From: Flavobacterium sp. UBA7680
GTDB taxonomy: Bacteria > Bacteroidota > Bacteroidia > Flavobacteriales > Flavobacteriaceae
DNA: 64,000 bases
Direction of reading: 5' to 3'
Assembly (NCBI RefSeq): GCF_002482975.1
Contig: NZ_DLHA01000019.1
Location: 546,394 to 610,393 of the forward strand
Part shown: positions 37,632 to 46,000 of the stretch, piece by piece
How the letters are laid out: each line of letters begins with the position of its first letter
Numbering within the stretch: the stretch's first letter is position 1
Notes under the pieces: model-generated
What the model saw: the letters and a program-made list of their open reading frames with translations, nothing else
Databases searched by the model: none
Told to the model about the DNA's origin: nothing
Translations under genes and position numbers: made by a program

Positions 37632-38732
37632 ATGGGATTAATTAAAGATATTTATTCGGTTTCTTTTTACGAAAAATTCAGTCAGGCTGTCGCCGAAGTG
37701 CATTCAACATTCAACAAACAAAAATTTATAAAAGCAATTTACGAAGGTGATTTTGCTCAAAAAGAATGGAAAGAGAGAATGAAACATACCACAGTTGTGT
37801 TTCATCAATTTATGCCTCAAAATTTTCCTGAAGCTGTTTCCCTAATTGATAAGATCATCAAAAACCTAAGAAAAAACAACTTTGCAGAAAGCAATCTGGC
37901 TTTTATTTTCTTTGCCGATTATATCGAAATGTACGGTTTAGACGATTTTAAAACTTCGGCGAAAGCCTTTGTTTCTATAACCCAATTTATAAGCTGTGAA
38001 TTTGCTGTTCGTCCTTTTATCTTAAAATATAAAGAAGAAATGATTGAAGAGATGACAAAATGGTCTTTGCACGAAAATCATCACGTTCGAAGATTAGCCA
38101 GTGAAGGTTCACGCCCGAGATTACCGTGGGCAATGGCAATTCCGTTCCTTAAAAAAGATCCTTCTTCTATTCTTCCAATTTTAGAGAATCTAAAAAACGA
38201 TCCTTCAGAATATGTCCGCAGAAGCGTTGCTAATAATTTAAATGATATTGCAAAAGATAATCCGCAAATTGTACTTGAAATTGCTTCAAAATGGAAAGGA
38301 CACAGCAAAGAAACAGACGGAATTATTAAACATGGCTGCAGAACTTTATTGAAACAAGGTCATCCGGAAATTTTAGGTCATTATGGTTTAGAAAGCACTA
38401 ATATTGAGCTTTCTTCATTTGAAATTAAAACGCCAATTGTAAAAATTGGGGATTATCTTCAGTTTCAATTTCATTTGAATAATAAAAACGAAGAGCCTAA
38501 AACAATTCGTTTAGAATATGCCGTTCATTATAAAAAAGCAAAAGGACATTTAGCGAAAAAAGTCTTTAAAATCAGTGAGAAAATTTACCAACCTAATCAA
38601 TTAACTAAAATTGAAAGAAATCAATCTTTTAAACTGATTACAACGAGAGTTTTTCATACAGGAGCGCATCAGTTGTCGATTATTATAAATGGAACTGAGA
38701 GTGAGGTTTTAGAGTTTGAATTGGTTAAATAA
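37632..38732 (+). CDS. DNA alkylation repair protein (AlkD/AlkC-like HEAT-repeat glycosylase)
   Basis: The ATG at 37632 (MGLIKDIYS) is preferred over a TTG eight codons upstream; the product has 366 residues. It is all-helical, with HEAT-like repeats typical of the DNA alkylation repair family, which removes alkylated bases: EMTKWSLHENHHVRRLASEG (about residue 150-170), RPRLPWAMAIPFLKKDPS and LENLKNDPSEYVRRSVANN. The C-terminal third has a beta-rich domain (YLQFQFHLNNKNEEPKTI). Substrate range is not predictable from this. It stands alone on the plus strand with only a small unknown gene downstream. Confidence 0.85.
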   Translation: MGLIKDIYSVSFYEKFSQAVAEVHSTFNKQKFIKAIYEGDFAQKEWKERMKHTTVVFHQFMPQNFPEAVSLIDKIIKNLRKNNFAESNLAFIFFADYIEMYGLDDFKTSAKAFVSITQFISCEFAVRPFILKYKEEMIEEMTKWSLHENHHVRRLASEGSRPRLPWAMAIPFLKKDPSSILPILENLKNDPSEYVRRSVANNLNDIAKDNPQIVLEIASKWKGHSKETDGIIKHGCRTLLKQGHPEILGHYGLESTNIELSSFEIKTPIVKIGDYLQFQFHLNNKNEEPKTIRLEYAVHYKKAKGHLAKKVFKISEKIYQPNQLTKIERNQSFKLITTRVFHTGAHQLSIIINGTESEVLEFELVK

Positions 38733-38751
38733 CTTATATAAAAAAATATTC

Positions 38752-39117
38752 ATGTGGTATACCAGAAAATTAATATTTAAGCTGAGTTTTTTATTTTGCT
38801 TACTTCTTTCCTTTTTTATTTTCAGTTTTCAAACTAAAAATGAAGAGGTATTAATCGTTTCCTATTCTGCGATAAGCTGTCCTTGTGCTCAATGGAAAAT
38901 CGAGAATAAAAACAATACATCAAACATTTATCTTGAGAGAGTAAATAGCAAATTATTAGATGCTGATCATATTTGGGATGGAAAAACTTTACCTTTAAAA
39001 TTAAAAATAAAAGGATATTTTAAAAAAGAACCAGGAATTCCTAAAGACTTTACAACAAAAGGAGATCCAAAACCTGCAAAAATATTTTTATATACAGAAA
39101 TCAAAGTAATCAAATAA
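38752..39117 (+). CDS. Small exported protein of unknown function
   Basis: A 121-residue protein whose ATG at 38752 comes 19 bp after the preceding stop; a TTG 36 bp upstream would overlap that gene. It starts with a basic segment and a long hydrophobic stretch (FLFCLLLSFFIFSFQT) that may be a signal peptide or an anchor. The mature part has a CPC pair in YSAISCPCAQWK, then NIYLERVNSKLLDADHIWDG and GYFKKEPGIPKDF. I do not recognise the family. The CxC pair could bind metal or be redox-active, but this is only a suggestion. Confidence 0.7.
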   Translation: MWYTRKLIFKLSFLFCLLLSFFIFSFQTKNEEVLIVSYSAISCPCAQWKIENKNNTSNIYLERVNSKLLDADHIWDGKTLPLKLKIKGYFKKEPGIPKDFTTKGDPKPAKIFLYTEIKVIK

Positions 39118-39274
39118 AGCTTTTTTTCAAAACCCTGATTACAAAATACATAAATATTCATTTTACGAATCTTATCTTTTAAATCAAAACATAATCAACG
39201 ATTTTCGTTACTTTTATAAATCTAAAAAACAAGTTTCTTAATCTAAATTAAGTTACAAACAAGCACAGTTAATC

Positions 39275-39282
39275 TAATTTTG
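39275..39282 (+). promoter_or_regulatory. Candidate -7 box of the pirin-OsmC-GNAT operon
   Basis: TAATTTTG matches the Bacteroidota -7 consensus 23 bp before the pirin ATG. No TTG is seen at the expected -33 position, only a TTA at 39253. Confidence 0.4.
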
Positions 39283-39305
39283 TTTTCAAATCAAATAAAA
39301 ATACC

Positions 39306-40187
39306 ATGTCAAATATCAGTTTAATTATCGAAGAACGTGCTGCCAATATTGGCAACTTTATGGTGGGCCGTTTATTGCCTTTCCGTGAAAAAAGAGCAGT
39401 TGGACCATTTGTATTTATCGATCATATGGGACCTGCACATTTAAGTGATCATGAAAATATGGATGTTCCCCCGCATCCGCATATCGGACTTTCAACGCTT
39501 ACTTTTTTATTTGAAGGAAGCATTATGCACCGCGATAGTTTAGGAACAGAATTAGAAATAAAACCAGGTGCCGTAAACTGGATGACAGCCGGAAAAGGAA
39601 TTGTGCACTCCGAAAGAACTCCTGAATATTTAAGACATTCCGATAAAATGCTACACGGATTGCAGATTTGGGTTGCGCTTCCTAAAGAATTGGAGCAAAT
39701 GGATCCGAATTTTGCGCATGTTGAAGCTGATGATATTCCGGCTTGGGAAGAAGACGGCGTTTCATATAAATTAATTGCCGGTGAAGCTTTTGGTAAAAAA
39801 TCTCCAGTTCCTGTTTATAGTCCGCTTTATTTTATAGAAATCAAAAGTACTGAGGCTACAAAAATCAATATTGGTAAAGATTTATTCGGCGAAAGCGGTT
39901 TGTATATTTTAGAAGGAAGTATTAAAAGTGGTGAACACGTTTACGATCCGAAACAAATATTAATTACAACCGACAGCACACTTTGCGAGTTTGAAATTGC
40001 CGAAAATTCTACGGTTTATATCTTTGGCGGACAGCCGTTTCCTGAAGAACATTTTATCTTTTGGAATTTCGTTTCTTCGGACAAAAACCTCATCGAAAAA
40101 GCAAAAAAAGACTGGACAGAACAGACTTTCCCTAAAGTTCCGGGCGAAACTGAATTTGTTCCATTACCAGAACCAAGAATCAAATAA
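39306..40187 (+). CDS. Pirin family protein
   Basis: A 293-residue bicupin. The N-terminal cupin has the metal-binding histidines in PPHPHIGLST (about 57-66), HRDSLG and the conserved GKGIVHSER, matching pirins with an intact iron site. Some pirins act as quercetin 2,3-dioxygenases; others are regulators, so the reaction here is uncertain. The C-terminal cupin is shorter, ending FGGQPFPEEHF. It leads a tight operon with an OsmC protein (2-bp gap) and a GNAT protein (2-bp gap), which suggests a role in redox or stress defence. Confidence 0.92.
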   Translation: MSNISLIIEERAANIGNFMVGRLLPFREKRAVGPFVFIDHMGPAHLSDHENMDVPPHPHIGLSTLTFLFEGSIMHRDSLGTELEIKPGAVNWMTAGKGIVHSERTPEYLRHSDKMLHGLQIWVALPKELEQMDPNFAHVEADDIPAWEEDGVSYKLIAGEAFGKKSPVPVYSPLYFIEIKSTEATKINIGKDLFGESGLYILEGSIKSGEHVYDPKQILITTDSTLCEFEIAENSTVYIFGGQPFPEEHFIFWNFVSSDKNLIEKAKKDWTEQTFPKVPGETEFVPLPEPRIK

Positions 40188-40189
40188 AT

Positions 40190-40585
40190 ATGGACACAAT
40201 CTCAGCAAAAATAGATACTCGTTTGTATCGAACGGAAATTACATCAGCAAGCAACAATGTTTTAATTTCTGATGAACCACAGGAATTGGGCGGAAAAAAT
40301 TTAGGATTAAATCCAACGGAACTTCTGGCCGCATCATTGGCTTCTTGTACTGTAATTACTTTGCGAATGTACATCAACCGTAAAGAATGGGACGTTTCAG
40401 AAATTAATGTCAAAATTGATTTTGAAAGAGATTCTGAACGAAGTGTATCCGTATTTACTAGAAAAATCGAAGTTATTGGCGAAGTTGACGAAACTCAAAG
40501 ACAACGTTTAGAAACGATTGCTAATAGCTGCCCTATCCACAAAACACTTACACATTCAATAGAAATTAAAACCACATTAATATAA
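40190..40585 (+). CDS. OsmC family peroxiredoxin-like protein
   Basis: A 131-residue protein of the OsmC/Ohr superfamily, which reduces organic hydroperoxides with two cysteines. Both cysteines are visible: C53 in AASLASCTVITLRMY and C114 in IANSCPIHKTL. The substrate-side GGKNLGLNPTELL (about 34-46) also fits. It starts 2 bp after the pirin gene and ends 2 bp before the GNAT gene, implying translational coupling. Confidence 0.92.
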   Translation: MDTISAKIDTRLYRTEITSASNNVLISDEPQELGGKNLGLNPTELLAASLASCTVITLRMYINRKEWDVSEINVKIDFERDSERSVSVFTRKIEVIGEVDETQRQRLETIANSCPIHKTLTHSIEIKTTLI

Positions 40586-40587
40586 TC

Positions 40588-40869
40588 ATGGAAATTCAAC
40601 AAATTAACGATACAAAAAAAGGATATTTTGAAGCTGTAGAAGACGGGAAAGAAGCCGGAAAAATGACATATACCTGGGCGGGAGATTCAAAATTCATTAT
40701 CGACCATACTGAAGTAAGTCCAGATTTTAACGGAAAAGGTGTCGGTAAAAAATTGGTAATGGCCGCTGTAGAATATGCCAGAGTTAACGATGTAAAAATT
40801 ATTCCGCTTTGTCCTTTTGCAAAAAGTGTTTTTAATAAGGTTGAGGAAATACGTGATGTGCTTTCTTAA
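40588..40869 (+). CDS. Small GNAT family N-acetyltransferase (YjdJ-like)
   Basis: A 93-residue minimal GNAT fold. The acetyl-CoA loop is SPDFNGKGVGKKLVMAAVEY, followed by KIIPLCPFAKSVFNK, which is characteristic of the YjdJ/GTLF3B-like short acetyltransferases. The acceptor is unknown. It is the last gene of the pirin-OsmC operon. Confidence 0.9.
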   Translation: MEIQQINDTKKGYFEAVEDGKEAGKMTYTWAGDSKFIIDHTEVSPDFNGKGVGKKLVMAAVEYARVNDVKIIPLCPFAKSVFNKVEEIRDVLS

Positions 40870-41271
40870 AAGAGATACTAAGGTTCTGAGTTGCTAAGAT
40901 TCTAAGATTTTTTTTAACCGCAAAGCACACAAAGAATACGCAAAGTTCGCAAAGTTTTTAGGCAAAGCTTTGCGAACTTTTGCGTTTGTATTAAGCTATG
41001 TCTGGAATAAAACCTTGCGTTCTTTGCGTTAAAAAAACAACACGCATAATGATTATTTTGCTTGCCTTGATGGATTAAAATCCATCCCTACAATATTTAC
41101 CGTTCCTTCGGAACTCTTTTTAAAAATTCTTCACACAACAGCTTAGTGAACTTCAAAAATCTTATACAACCTCTACAAAAAAACTTTGCGAACTTTGCGA
41201 AAATTCTCAGCGCTCTTTGCGTTAAAAACCCACCACACAAAAATCAATTTTTTAATCTCCTCTAAAACTCT
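40870..41271. repeat. Intergenic region with GCAAAG/CTTTGC inverted word repeats
   Basis: About 400 bp with no gene. It contains several copies of CGCAAAG words (40920-40975) and inverted CTTTGCG words (40966-41030 and again 41187-41225), able to fold into long imperfect hairpins. A different segment at 41071-41122 carries GATGGATTAAAATCCATC and GTTCCTTCGGAAC, two short perfect-looking palindromes. The mixture looks like several intergenic repeat elements placed side by side. Confidence 0.6.
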
Positions 41272-41279
41272 TACATTTG
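41272..41279 (+). promoter_or_regulatory. Candidate -7 box for the adenosine deaminase gene
   Basis: TACATTTG matches the Bacteroidota -7 consensus and lies 21 bp before the ATG at 41301. No clear TTG -33 box is present. Confidence 0.45.
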
Positions 41280-41300
41280 CATGTAATTTAAACTTAGAGT

Positions 41301-42716
41301 ATGACAAGGATAATTACGCTTTTCTGTATTTTTATAGCACAAATCGGCTTTTCTCAAACAGCTGAAAGTTATTTAGAAAAAATCAGAAATAATGAAGCTC
41401 TCTTAACAGCTTTTTTTCAACAAATGCCAAAAGGAGGCGATTTACACCACCATTTTTCAGGATCAGTTTATGCAGAACCGCTTTTAGAAAGAGCCATTGC
41501 AGAAGATTTTTATTTGAATTTAGAAACTATGGCAGTTTCGAAAACCAAACCTGAAAAAGGAAACTGGCAGACTTTTTCTTCTCTAAAAAATGATGGCAAA
41601 TTAGATTATTACCAACAGCAAGTAATGCAAACCTGGTCAGTTAAAGATTATAACGGTTCTGTTCCTTCTGACGATCAGTTTTTTGATTCTTTTCAAAAAT
41701 TCGAGCCTACCATAAAAGGCCATTTTGCAGAAGGAATGTTAGAATTAAAAAAACGCGCCATTGCCGAAAATGTAAGTTATATCGAGACACAATTATCAAC
41801 TATTCCGTGCGATATGAATGTTTCAGATTTAAATGATTTCAATACAAAACTGCGTCAGGCAGCCAATCAAAAAGATGAAAAAGCGGTTACAAAACTTTTA
41901 GATGAATTGTATAAATCGATTCAGAAAAAAGAGGCAAAAAAATATGCTGATGATTTCAACAATAATTTCATAGCAAAACTTCACAAAGATTTAAAAATGG
42001 ACGATGAACGTTTTACAATGCGTTATCAAAACTTTGTACTGCGTTTTATGGAACCTGTAGATTTATTTAAAAATCTAATTATCGCTTTTATTTCTTCAAG
42101 TGAAAGTAAACTTACTGCGGGTGTAAACATCGTTTCTCCAGAGCATGGAGAAAATTCGATGAAGGATTATTGGTTACACATGGAAATGTTTAAATACTGC
42201 CACTCTAAATTTCCAGATGTAAAATATACGCTTCACGCCGGAGAATTGACTTTAGGTTTAGTCCAGCCGGAAGATTTAACTTGGCATATTAACGACGCTA
42301 TTCATATCGCCGGCGCAAATAGAATTGGTCACGGAGTTGATATCGCTTACGAAGCAAACTCATACGATTTATTGAAATATATGTCTAAAAACAATATTCC
42401 AATTGAGATCAATTTAGTGAGTAATGAATTCATTTTGAAAGTAAAAGAAAACAGACATCCGTTTACACTTTATAAAGAATTTAATGTGCCAATTGTAATC
42501 AGTACCGACGATGCAGGAATTTTAAGAAGCAATATGACAGAACAATATGTTTTATTAGCTAAAAGATATCCTGACGTTAATTATGAAACAATAAAGAAAT
42601 ACGTTTACAACAGTATTAATTATAGTTTTATCCAAGACGAATCGGTTAAAAAACAATTGACCAAAGATCTTGATAATAGATTTAAGATTTTTGAGGCAAA
42701 ATTTTCTAAAAACTAA
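41301..42716 (+). CDS. Secreted adenosine deaminase (ADGF-like)
   Basis: A 471-residue enzyme of the adenosine deaminase superfamily with a signal peptide (ending QIGFSQ), so it acts outside the cytoplasm, converting adenosine to inosine. Metal and catalytic motifs: GDLHHHFSGS (H49, H51), LHAGELT with the zinc His and catalytic Glu, IGHGVDIAY and ISTDDAGIL with the Asp pair. Length exceeds cytosolic enzymes because of an insertion at about 90-210, as in secreted growth-factor-type deaminases. Together with the split 5'-nucleotidase it could release usable nucleosides from external nucleotides. Confidence 0.9.
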   Translation: MTRIITLFCIFIAQIGFSQTAESYLEKIRNNEALLTAFFQQMPKGGDLHHHFSGSVYAEPLLERAIAEDFYLNLETMAVSKTKPEKGNWQTFSSLKNDGKLDYYQQQVMQTWSVKDYNGSVPSDDQFFDSFQKFEPTIKGHFAEGMLELKKRAIAENVSYIETQLSTIPCDMNVSDLNDFNTKLRQAANQKDEKAVTKLLDELYKSIQKKEAKKYADDFNNNFIAKLHKDLKMDDERFTMRYQNFVLRFMEPVDLFKNLIIAFISSSESKLTAGVNIVSPEHGENSMKDYWLHMEMFKYCHSKFPDVKYTLHAGELTLGLVQPEDLTWHINDAIHIAGANRIGHGVDIAYEANSYDLLKYMSKNNIPIEINLVSNEFILKVKENRHPFTLYKEFNVPIVISTDDAGILRSNMTEQYVLLAKRYPDVNYETIKKYVYNSINYSFIQDESVKKQLTKDLDNRFKIFEAKFSKN

Positions 42717-42740
42717 AACTGTCTCATCTTTGCGAAATTG

Positions 42741-42836
42741 CACGCAGATTTTAAACAGATTTAAGCTGATCAACGCAGATTTTTTTTAGCTAAAATATCA
42801 AAAATAAAATTTGTTTAAATCTGCAAAATCTGCGTG
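42741..42836. repeat. Intergenic imperfect palindrome (CACGCAGATT / AATCTGCGTG)
   Basis: Left arm from 42741 (CACGCAGATTTTAAACAGAT) and right arm 42816-42836 (ending AAATCTGCGTG) pair imperfectly, with an extra ACGCAGAT copy in the middle. It fills the gap between the deaminase gene and the next small gene. Confidence 0.65.
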
Positions 42837-42855
42837 AAAAAAAATATTTATAAAT

Positions 42856-43158
42856 ATGATTCTTGAAGCCGCATTTCTTTTTGTTAAACCTGAATTAGCA
42901 TCTCAATTTGAAGCTGATTTTGCAAAAGCAAGCCAATATATTTCGTCAATTGAAGGTTATTTAGGGCATCGTTTAGAGAAATGTCTTGAAGTTGAAAATA
43001 AATATCTTTTATTAGTCGATTGGAATACACTTGAAGATCATACAATAGGTTTTAGAACTTCTGAAGCTTATCTGGAATGGAAAAAGATTTTGCATCATTA
43101 TTACGAACCGTTTCCTATTGTAGAGCATTTTGAAACGGTTTTTGAGAATAAAAAATAA
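42856..43158 (+). CDS. Antibiotic biosynthesis monooxygenase (ABM) domain protein
   Basis: A 100-residue dimeric alpha-beta barrel. The pattern ILEAAFLFVKPELASQFEAD, then SIEGYLGHRLEKCLEVENKY and LLVDWNTLEDHTIGF followed by a late LHHYYEPFPIVEHFE is typical of the ABM fold, found in small quinol monooxygenases and in heme- or detoxification-related proteins. The substrate is unknown. It stands alone between two intergenic repeats. Confidence 0.85.
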   Translation: MILEAAFLFVKPELASQFEADFAKASQYISSIEGYLGHRLEKCLEVENKYLLLVDWNTLEDHTIGFRTSEAYLEWKKILHHYYEPFPIVEHFETVFENKK

Positions 43159-43285
43159 AGCCCGCAGATTTTACAGATTCAACGGATTTACACTGAATTA
43201 ATTTAAAAAATCTTTTTAATCCTTTTAATCTGTGGCAAAAAAATAAAAATAAAATTCGTGCCAATTAGTGTAATTAGTGGCAAAA
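43159..43285. repeat. Intergenic word repeat (CGCAGATT / AATCTGTGGC and GTGCCAATTAGTG)
   Basis: Words GCAGATTTTACAGATT and TTTTAATCTGTGGC form a weak inverted pair. They are followed by TCGTGCCAATTAGTGTAATTAGTGGC, given here in outline, which repeats an AATTAGTG word. It lies directly before rlmH. Confidence 0.5.
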
Positions 43286-43295
43286 AACTTTACCA

Positions 43296-43769
43296 ATGAA
43301 TATCAAACTTATCGCCATTGGCAAAACTGATAATAAATCGCTTCAAACTTTGATTGACGATTATACCAAACGTTTGTCTTTTTATATCAAATTTGATTTG
43401 GAGATTATTCCCGATATCAAAAATGTAAAAAACTTATCTGAAAGTCAGCAAAAGGAAAAAGAAGGCGAATTAATTCTGTCAAAACTTTCACCAACCGATC
43501 AATTAATTTTATTGGATGAAAATGGAAAAAACTTCTCCAGTGTTGGGTTTTCTGAAGAATTACAAAAGAAAATGAATTCTGGAATCAAAACTCTTGTATT
43601 TGTAATTGGCGGCCCATACGGATTCTCTGATACGGTTTACAGCAAAGCACAGGGAAAAGTTTCGCTTTCGCTGATGACGTTTTCGCATCAAATGGTTCGC
43701 TTATTTTTTATCGAGCAATTGTATCGGGGATTTACGATTTTAAGGAATGAACCTTATCATCATCAATAG
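43296..43769 (+). CDS. rlmH: 23S rRNA (pseudouridine1915-N3)-methyltransferase
   Basis: A 157-residue SPOUT-class methyltransferase that modifies position 1915 in helix 69 of 23S rRNA. The N-terminus MNIKLIAIGKTDNKSL, the SAM-binding knot FVIGGPYGFSD, and the C-terminal LMTFSHQMVRLFFIEQLYR ending NEPYHHQ are all typical. Length is normal. Confidence 0.97.
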   Translation: MNIKLIAIGKTDNKSLQTLIDDYTKRLSFYIKFDLEIIPDIKNVKNLSESQQKEKEGELILSKLSPTDQLILLDENGKNFSSVGFSEELQKKMNSGIKTLVFVIGGPYGFSDTVYSKAQGKVSLSLMTFSHQMVRLFFIEQLYRGFTILRNEPYHHQ

Positions 43770-43811
43770 CGTTTTTGTTTCTTTTGTTTCAGGTTTTCTT
43801 TGTTTCAAATT

Positions 43812-44444
43812 TTAGTTAATGAATTCTACTGGAAGCCTATCAAGATTGTAAGTTACATGTTTTTGCAGCAGAATTTTATATTGGATGTATTCTTCATAAC
43901 TCATATTCTTATCGAAGAAAAATACCAAATCTGGCACTCTTTCAAATTTTATAGTGTAGAAACGTTGTAATATTTCTGAAATTTTTATTTCCTTATTTGC
44001 CATGAAAACCTGTTTTTTTCCTTTTCTAAAATAAACAACAAGATTTTCTCTACTTGGTTTTTCCATTTTATAATATACTTTCGTAAAAGGTACAAAAGCT
44101 AAATTCTTCCCAACAGAATCTGCATAAGAATAATAATTTTCGGCATTTTCGTTTTTATGGGCACTGTCGACTCTCTTTTTTTCCTGTAATTTCATTACTT
44201 CCGGAATTACCAATTTCAAAGGCAGACGTTTGTCAATATTAAAAATCCAATTAGTTGAAATTATCGCACTTTTACGGTTTACATCTGCAATTGTATCCTG
44301 TCCTTCGGTTTCAAAAAAGATATAAATTGGTGATAGATCTTGTACATCTTTTACAATTGTTATGTTTGATTTTGGAAGTAAAACATCTTGTTTTTTTCCG
44401 CAGGAGAAAAGTAGAAAAGCAATAATTAGAGTAAAGTATTTCAT
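43812..44444 (-). CDS. Lipoprotein of unknown function
   Basis: A 210-residue protein with a lipoprotein signal (IIAFLLFSCGKKQD, Cys15). The mature part is mixed alpha/beta with no motif I recognise. The segment LSPIYIFFETEGQDTIADVN and the late VPDLVFFFDKNMSYEEYI are the most distinctive. It lies 6 bp after an unknown soluble protein gene on the same strand, so the two may be expressed together. It is probably surface or periplasmic. No function can be assigned. Confidence 0.7.
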   Translation of the reverse strand: MKYFTLIIAFLLFSCGKKQDVLLPKSNITIVKDVQDLSPIYIFFETEGQDTIADVNRKSAIISTNWIFNIDKRLPLKLVIPEVMKLQEKKRVDSAHKNENAENYYSYADSVGKNLAFVPFTKVYYKMEKPSRENLVVYFRKGKKQVFMANKEIKISEILQRFYTIKFERVPDLVFFFDKNMSYEEYIQYKILLQKHVTYNLDRLPVEFIN

Positions 44445-44450
44445 AATATG

Positions 44451-44918
44451 TTAATTAGCACCTTTATTGATTTTAGATTTTTCATTTAATAATGAATAAT
44501 ATCTTTTTTCTAATTTCATGTAATCATTTTTCCAATCTTGAACATTTTTTGGAACATTATACTTTGAATAGTTCAAAATTAAAATCTCATCATCTAAATC
44601 ATCAAAAAAATTCCATTGTTCTATATCTTCATCCTTATTTCCATTCCAAATATTCATTTTGTTTTTATCAATAGCTATGAGAAATTTTTCACCAACATAT
44701 CTAGTAACTTTCCAATATAAACTAACTTTATCTGCATGATCCAAATTGAGATTTATTTTGAATACTTCATAAAAGTCTACAGGGCCGCCTATTTCCTGCA
44801 TATATTCATTTTTTGTCCAACTAGGTATATCTCCAAAATAAAATAGAACATCATTGTTTTCATCTATTTCAACTTTTTGAAGGACATACAAAGTATTTAA
44901 AATATTTTGCTTTTCCAT
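44451..44918 (-). CDS. Soluble protein of unknown function
   Basis: A 155-residue acidic protein without signal or membrane segment. It begins with a helical MEKQNILNTLYVLQKVEI and has a beta-rich middle (VLFYFGDIPSW, KVSLYWKVTRYVGEKFLIAI) followed by a charged helix (KNDYMKLEKRYYSLL). The size and acidic, WxxFDDLDDE-containing sequence resemble immunity-type proteins, but no toxin gene is adjacent, so that is only a thought. It lies 6 bp upstream of a lipoprotein gene and 29 bp after folP. Confidence 0.65.
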   Translation of the reverse strand: MEKQNILNTLYVLQKVEIDENNDVLFYFGDIPSWTKNEYMQEIGGPVDFYEVFKINLNLDHADKVSLYWKVTRYVGEKFLIAIDKNKMNIWNGNKDEDIEQWNFFDDLDDEILILNYSKYNVPKNVQDWKNDYMKLEKRYYSLLNEKSKINKGAN

Positions 44919-44947
44919 AAACTTATCATGAATAAAAATAAACTCTA

Positions 44948-45769
44948 TTAATTCATCTTATTAAACAAAGCCACACATTCAACAGCTTCTTTCACATCAT
45001 GAACACGAAGAATTTTCGCGCCTTTTGTCAACGCAATTGTATTTAGAAACGTTGTTCCGTTTAAAGCTTCCTGCGGCGTGATATTAAGTGTTTTATAAAT
45101 CATTGATTTTCTTGAAACTCCAGCTAAAACAGGCAATTCTAAAAGATTAAGAAGTTCCATTTTCTGCATGACTTCATAATTCTGATCGGTTGTTTTGGCG
45201 AAACCAAATCCTGGATCCAGAATCAAATCATTGATTCCTAAAGCTCTTGCTTTCTTTATTTTTTCAGAAAAATAGAAAAGTATCTCTTTTACAATATCTT
45301 CATATTCTGTCAAACTCTGCATCGTCTGCGGATTACCGCGCATGTGCATCATAATGTACGGAACGTTGTATTTTGCAATAACATCAAACATTTTATCGTC
45401 TAACTCTCCGGCTGCAATATCATTTATAATCGCTGCGCCGCTTTCTATGCTCGCTTTTGCAACTTCGGACCTAAAGGTATCGATCGACAATAAAGCTTTC
45501 GGAAAATGCTTTAAAATCAATTCTATGGCAGGAACAATTCGGTCGATTTCTTCTTGTTCCGAAACGAATTCGGCGCTGGGTTTGCTTGAATAAGCACCAA
45601 TATCGATAAATGAAGCACCTTCAGATAGCATTTTATCAACCTGAGAAATAATTTCATCTTCGTTTTTATATTTTCCTCCGTCAAAGAAAGAATTTGGCGT
45701 AACATTCAAAATTCCCATTACTTTAGGAATCGATAAATCTATAAGCTCGCCTTTGCAGTTAATTGTCAT
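44948..45769 (-). CDS. folP: Dihydropteroate synthase
   Basis: A 273-residue TIM-barrel enzyme that joins p-aminobenzoate to the pterin precursor of folate, the target of sulfonamides. Motifs in order: MGILNVTPNSFFDGGKY, SFIDIGAYSSKPS (the Bacteroidota form of the DIGGESTRP loop), LSIDTFRSEVA, INDIAAGELD, IMMHMRGNPQTMQ, LDPGFGFAKT and the GVSRKSMIY loop. Length is normal. The 5' side has a long word-repeat element before the divergent DUF1599 gene. Confidence 0.96.
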   Translation of the reverse strand: MTINCKGELIDLSIPKVMGILNVTPNSFFDGGKYKNEDEIISQVDKMLSEGASFIDIGAYSSKPSAEFVSEQEEIDRIVPAIELILKHFPKALLSIDTFRSEVAKASIESGAAIINDIAAGELDDKMFDVIAKYNVPYIMMHMRGNPQTMQSLTEYEDIVKEILFYFSEKIKKARALGINDLILDPGFGFAKTTDQNYEVMQKMELLNLLELPVLAGVSRKSMIYKTLNITPQEALNGTTFLNTIALTKGAKILRVHDVKEAVECVALFNKMN

Positions 45770-45780
45770 TTGTTTTGTTA

Positions 45781-45955
45781 TTTTTTTGTTTCAGGTTTCA
45801 AGTTTCAAGTTGACGCAGATTGTGTAACTTTCAGAACTTGAAACTTCAAACCTGAAACTTGAAACAATATTTTTAAGTTTCAAGTTATCGGCATTAACAA
45901 TTTGTTTAGAAAAAACTTGAAACAAAGAAAACCTTAAACTTGAAACTCTTAAAAA
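45781..45955. repeat. Intergenic inverted word repeat (TTTCAAGTTTCAAG / CTTGAAACTTGAAA)
   Basis: Copies of GTTTCAGGTTTCAAGTTTCA near 45790 face copies of CTTGAAACTTCAAACCTGAA near 45837, with further TTTCAAGTT and CTTGAAAC words up to 45950. The segment can fold into nested hairpins and occupies most of the gap between the divergent folP and DUF1599 genes. Confidence 0.65.
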
Positions 45956-45963
45956 ATTATCCT

Positions 45964-45971
45964 TATTTTTG
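45964..45971 (+). promoter_or_regulatory. Candidate -7 box for the DUF1599 gene
   Basis: TATTTTTG fits the Bacteroidota -7 consensus 29 bp before the ATG. A TTG at 45940-45942 lies 21 bp upstream, slightly longer than the usual spacing. Confidence 0.45.
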
Positions 45972-46000
45972 GAGAAATTTTAGCAAATATACAGCAATAA

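Noticed and set aside
40910..41230. GCAAAG repeats resembling a CRISPR or iteron array
   Set aside because: Spacing and length are irregular, copies occur in both orientations, and no cas or replication genes are near.
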